A stretch of DNA of 8,613 bases. Source: an uncultured Syntrophobacteraceae bacterium. GTDB lineage: Bacteria; Desulfobacterota; Syntrophobacteria; Syntrophobacterales; Syntrophobacteraceae. The notes under the pieces were generated by a model. It had not been told where the DNA came from. It did not search any database and saw only the letters and a list, made by a program, of their open reading frames with translations. The translations under genes were made by a program, and so were the position numbers. The stretch spans positions 1 to 8,613 of the forward strand of contig CALBZH010000298.1 of assembly GCA_937889795.1 (NCBI GenBank), written 5' to 3'. Positions 6,537 through 8,613 of the stretch are shown in pieces; within the stretch, counting starts at the first letter, position 1; every line of letters begins with the position of its first letter.

Positions 6537-8565
6537 ATGCGTTACGGCCCAGGCGATGCTCCAGCGGCGACCGATGCTTCTCCAGAGCTCGCCATCGGCG
6601 AGCTTCGCCCAAGCTCGTTTGCTCCGCTTCTGACTGGTTTCCCCGACCCGGTGCTGCTCACGGACCGGAGCCGCCGCGTGGTGTTTATGAATCGGCAGGC
6701 TGAAAACCTGTTCGAGGGCACGCTGAACCTGGGGGACGGTTGCCCCGTGTGCACTCACACCGGAACGGCGCAAATCAGGTCGGAGGACCACGGATGGGGG
6801 GGAACGCTGCCTTCAGCACGGCGAAAGCATCAATAGGGTACCGATCTTCCTGAGACCTTCGCAGGGCAGAGAAATCCCTCTCACCATTACTGCCACCCCG
6901 ATCTCCAGCCCAGAAGGTCAGACCACCGGATGTTTTATTGTCCTTCGGGATTTGCAGGCGGACCTGTTGGCCCATCCCGCGGCCCAGCTCCAGATGGCCA
7001 CGCTCTCCAGCGTTCTCGAGCATTTTCCCACCCCGTTCTTCACGGTGGATCCCAACCTGGTCATTACCCACGTCAATGAGCCTTTGGAGAAGCTCACCGG
7101 TTACCGTCGCGAGGAAGTCGTGGGAAAGATGAAGTGCGGCAGCATCCTGAATACGGGCTTGTGCAATTCGAACGGCTGTGTCCTCAGGCAGTCCATGGAA
7201 CGCAAGATGCCCATATCCGGGCTGCGGCAGGTCGTTCGAGATCGCCAGGGTCGGGAAATCCCAGTGGTGGTGTCGGCATCCATGATTACCGACCGGGCAG
7301 GGCGGGTCATCGGGGGTTTTGAGGCCTTCCGCGACATCTCCGCCGCGATCGAGGCCGAAAAAAAGGTGTTGATGGTTGCCGAGCTGACCAAAGAAGGCAT
7401 TCTTTGGGTTGACGAAAACCAGCACGTCTTGTTTGCCAACCCCAAGGCTGTGGATTTGGTTCAACGTCCCAAGCAGGACATTGTCGGGAAGAAGCTCAAA
7501 CACGTGCTTGGGCCTTTGCATAGCAGCATTGCGAAGGAATTGTGCTCGAAGGTTGACAGGCATTTCCGCCAGGAAGTGCGATTCTGCAGCTCTCTTCGCA
7601 AACACTGGCCTCTGCGAGACCAGGAACGCATCCTGGAGACTTCGATGGCGGCCTTCCAGATCGGCGACGCCCGATTCACCTATGTCTATCTCCGGGACTT
7701 GACGGATTCCATCCGCCTTGAGCGTGAGCTTCACAAGGCCAACAAGTTCCTGCATGACATCATCCAATGCTCGGTGGATGGCATTGTGGTGCTGGATGAG
7801 GGCGGTACGCCCGTGATCTTCAATGAAGGGGCCCAGCGCATTTTGGGTTACCTGGCCAGTGAGGTGATTGGCCATCGAGAGGTCCTGAAGCAGATTTACC
7901 CTACGGCGCTTGCCACTGAGATGATGCGTCGGATGCGCAGCAGCAGTTACGGTCCTCCCGACAAGTTGACAACCACCCGCATCATCTTTCGGGCCAACAA
8001 TGGAGAGGAAGTGCCGGTCAACTTCTCGGCTGCGATCATTCGGGAACGGGGACGGTTCGTCGGCAGCGTTGGCATTTTCTCCGATCTGCGCGAAGACCAG
8101 CGCATGCGGCACGAGTTGGAGAAGACCGGATCCTTGCTCATGCAGGCCGAGAAGATCGCCTCCCTGGGACGACTGGCCGCCGGGGTCGCTCACGAAATCA
8201 ACAACCCCCTCGCCGGTATTTTGATCTACGCCGAGTTATTGCTCCGAGACATGGCCGAACAGACCCCGGGGCGTTCAAATGTCGAGGAAATCATCAACCA
8301 GACGCTGCGTTGCCAGAAGATTGTCACCCGTCTGCTGGATTTCAGCCGCCAATCGCTGGCAGAAAGGACGCTTTTCGATCCCAACAGCATCATCTCTCGC
8401 TGCGTGGAACTGGTCAAGCACCAGTCCCTGTTTCACAATATCGACATGGTCCTGCAACTGGATGCTCACCTTCCCCAGATCCTTGGTGATCCCAGCCAGC
8501 TGCATCAGGTCTTTACCAACCTGTTGCTGAACGCCGTGGACGCCATGGATGGCCGTGGGTGCATC
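6537..8565 (+). CDS. Multi-PAS sensor histidine kinase, frameshifted near 6796-6802 and 3'-truncated
   Basis: This is a soluble-looking sensor kinase with no membrane segment seen. From ATG 6537 the first frame gives PAS1 (PDPVLLTDRSRRVVFMNRQA, then CPVC) and would end at a TAG at 6834-6836. Family-like sequence continues in the +1 frame from about 6803 to the end. Removing one G from the G7 run joins them into 676 residues. Numbering the joined chain, PAS1 is ~20-140, PAS2 ~153-270, PAS3 ~271-400 and PAS4 ~402-527. The HisKA H-box follows with the phospho-acceptor H552 in GVAHEINNPL, then the N-box with N665 in NLLLNAVDAM. The rest of the ATPase domain (G-boxes) is missing because adapter sequence starts at 8566. 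PAS1 (C69, C72, C91) and PAS2 (C200, C209, C214) carry cysteine sets that could bind a metal or Fe-S centre or sense redox state. It is the likely partner of the receiver at 4961-5347. Confidence 0.88.
6796..6802 (+). other. G7 homopolymer at the histidine kinase frame change
   Basis: Seven consecutive G lie where the reading frame must change. With six G the chain reads HGWGERCLQHGESINRVPIFL without interruption. With seven it stops at 6834-6836. The surplus base could in principle lie elsewhere between about 6753 and 6802, but the homopolymer is the simplest place. It may be a sequencing or assembly error or a genuine slippage-prone tract. Confidence 0.65.
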
Positions 8566-8613
8566 AGATCGGAAGAGCACACGTCTGAACTCCAGTCACG
8601 AGTGGATATCTCG
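8566..8613 (+). other. Illumina TruSeq adapter and index sequence (non-genomic)
   Basis: From 8566 the sequence starts AGATCGGAAGAGC and continues through 8599 as the standard TruSeq indexed adapter, ending CTCCAGTCAC. It is followed by GAGTGG plus AT at 8600-8607, which matches my recollection of TruSeq index 23. The first bases of the next adapter segment, ATCTCG, lie at 8608-8613. Translated in the kinase frame it gives RSEEHTSELQS, a familiar adapter-derived peptide. These bases are contamination; genomic sequence ends at or just before 8565. Confidence 0.98.

Noticed and set aside
6796..6836. Programmed +1 frameshift in the kinase
   Set aside because: There is no recognised slippery motif with a stimulatory element. 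A homopolymer length error is simpler, particularly in an unpolished contig with residual adapter.
6775..8193. Minus-strand open frame of 472 codons
   Set aside because: It lies antisense to the PAS kinase, whose plus-strand frame has clear PAS and H-box motifs. The minus-strand translation has no recognisable domain and is a high-GC shadow.

Overview
The window is a fragment (about 57% G+C by eye) of an anaerobic bacterial genome, most likely from the Desulfobacterota (sulfate-reducing or syntrophic lineages). The assignment rests on gene content: a two-unit HdrA-type flavin/iron-sulfur protein, an MvhD-like protein with an in-frame UGA, MetV and MetF, followed by a multi-PAS histidine kinase with cysteine-bearing PAS domains. 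It was probably assembled from short reads, because the last 48 bases are Illumina adapter rather than genome.

Region 1 (1-4899) is a tight four-gene operon on the + strand. It holds hdrA (5' end missing, two HdrA units in one chain), mvhD (read through an in-frame TGA as selenocysteine), metV and metF. Spacings are 11 nt and two ATGA overlaps. By analogy with the MetVF-HdrABC-MvhD complex of acetogens, the products should form a methylenetetrahydrofolate reductase joined to an HdrA-type electron-transfer and probably electron-bifurcating module. This would be the methyl-branch step of the Wood-Ljungdahl pathway, running in either direction. No hdrB or hdrC is seen; they could lie upstream of the window or be absent.

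Region 2 (4961-8565) is a regulatory set on the same strand. It contains a single-domain response regulator, a protein made of ACT-like domains with no recognisable catalytic domain, and a PAS-rich histidine kinase. The kinase frame is broken by one surplus base, most simply in a run of seven G at 6796-6802. Its 3' end is lost where the adapter begins. The order suggests that signalling is linked to one-carbon or amino-acid status, but this is inference.

Region 3 (8566-8613) is adapter plus index sequence and should be trimmed.

There is no intergenic stretch over 300 bases. I found no RNA genes, mobile elements, CRISPR arrays or convincing terminators. All long minus-strand ORFs are antisense shadows of the genes listed.
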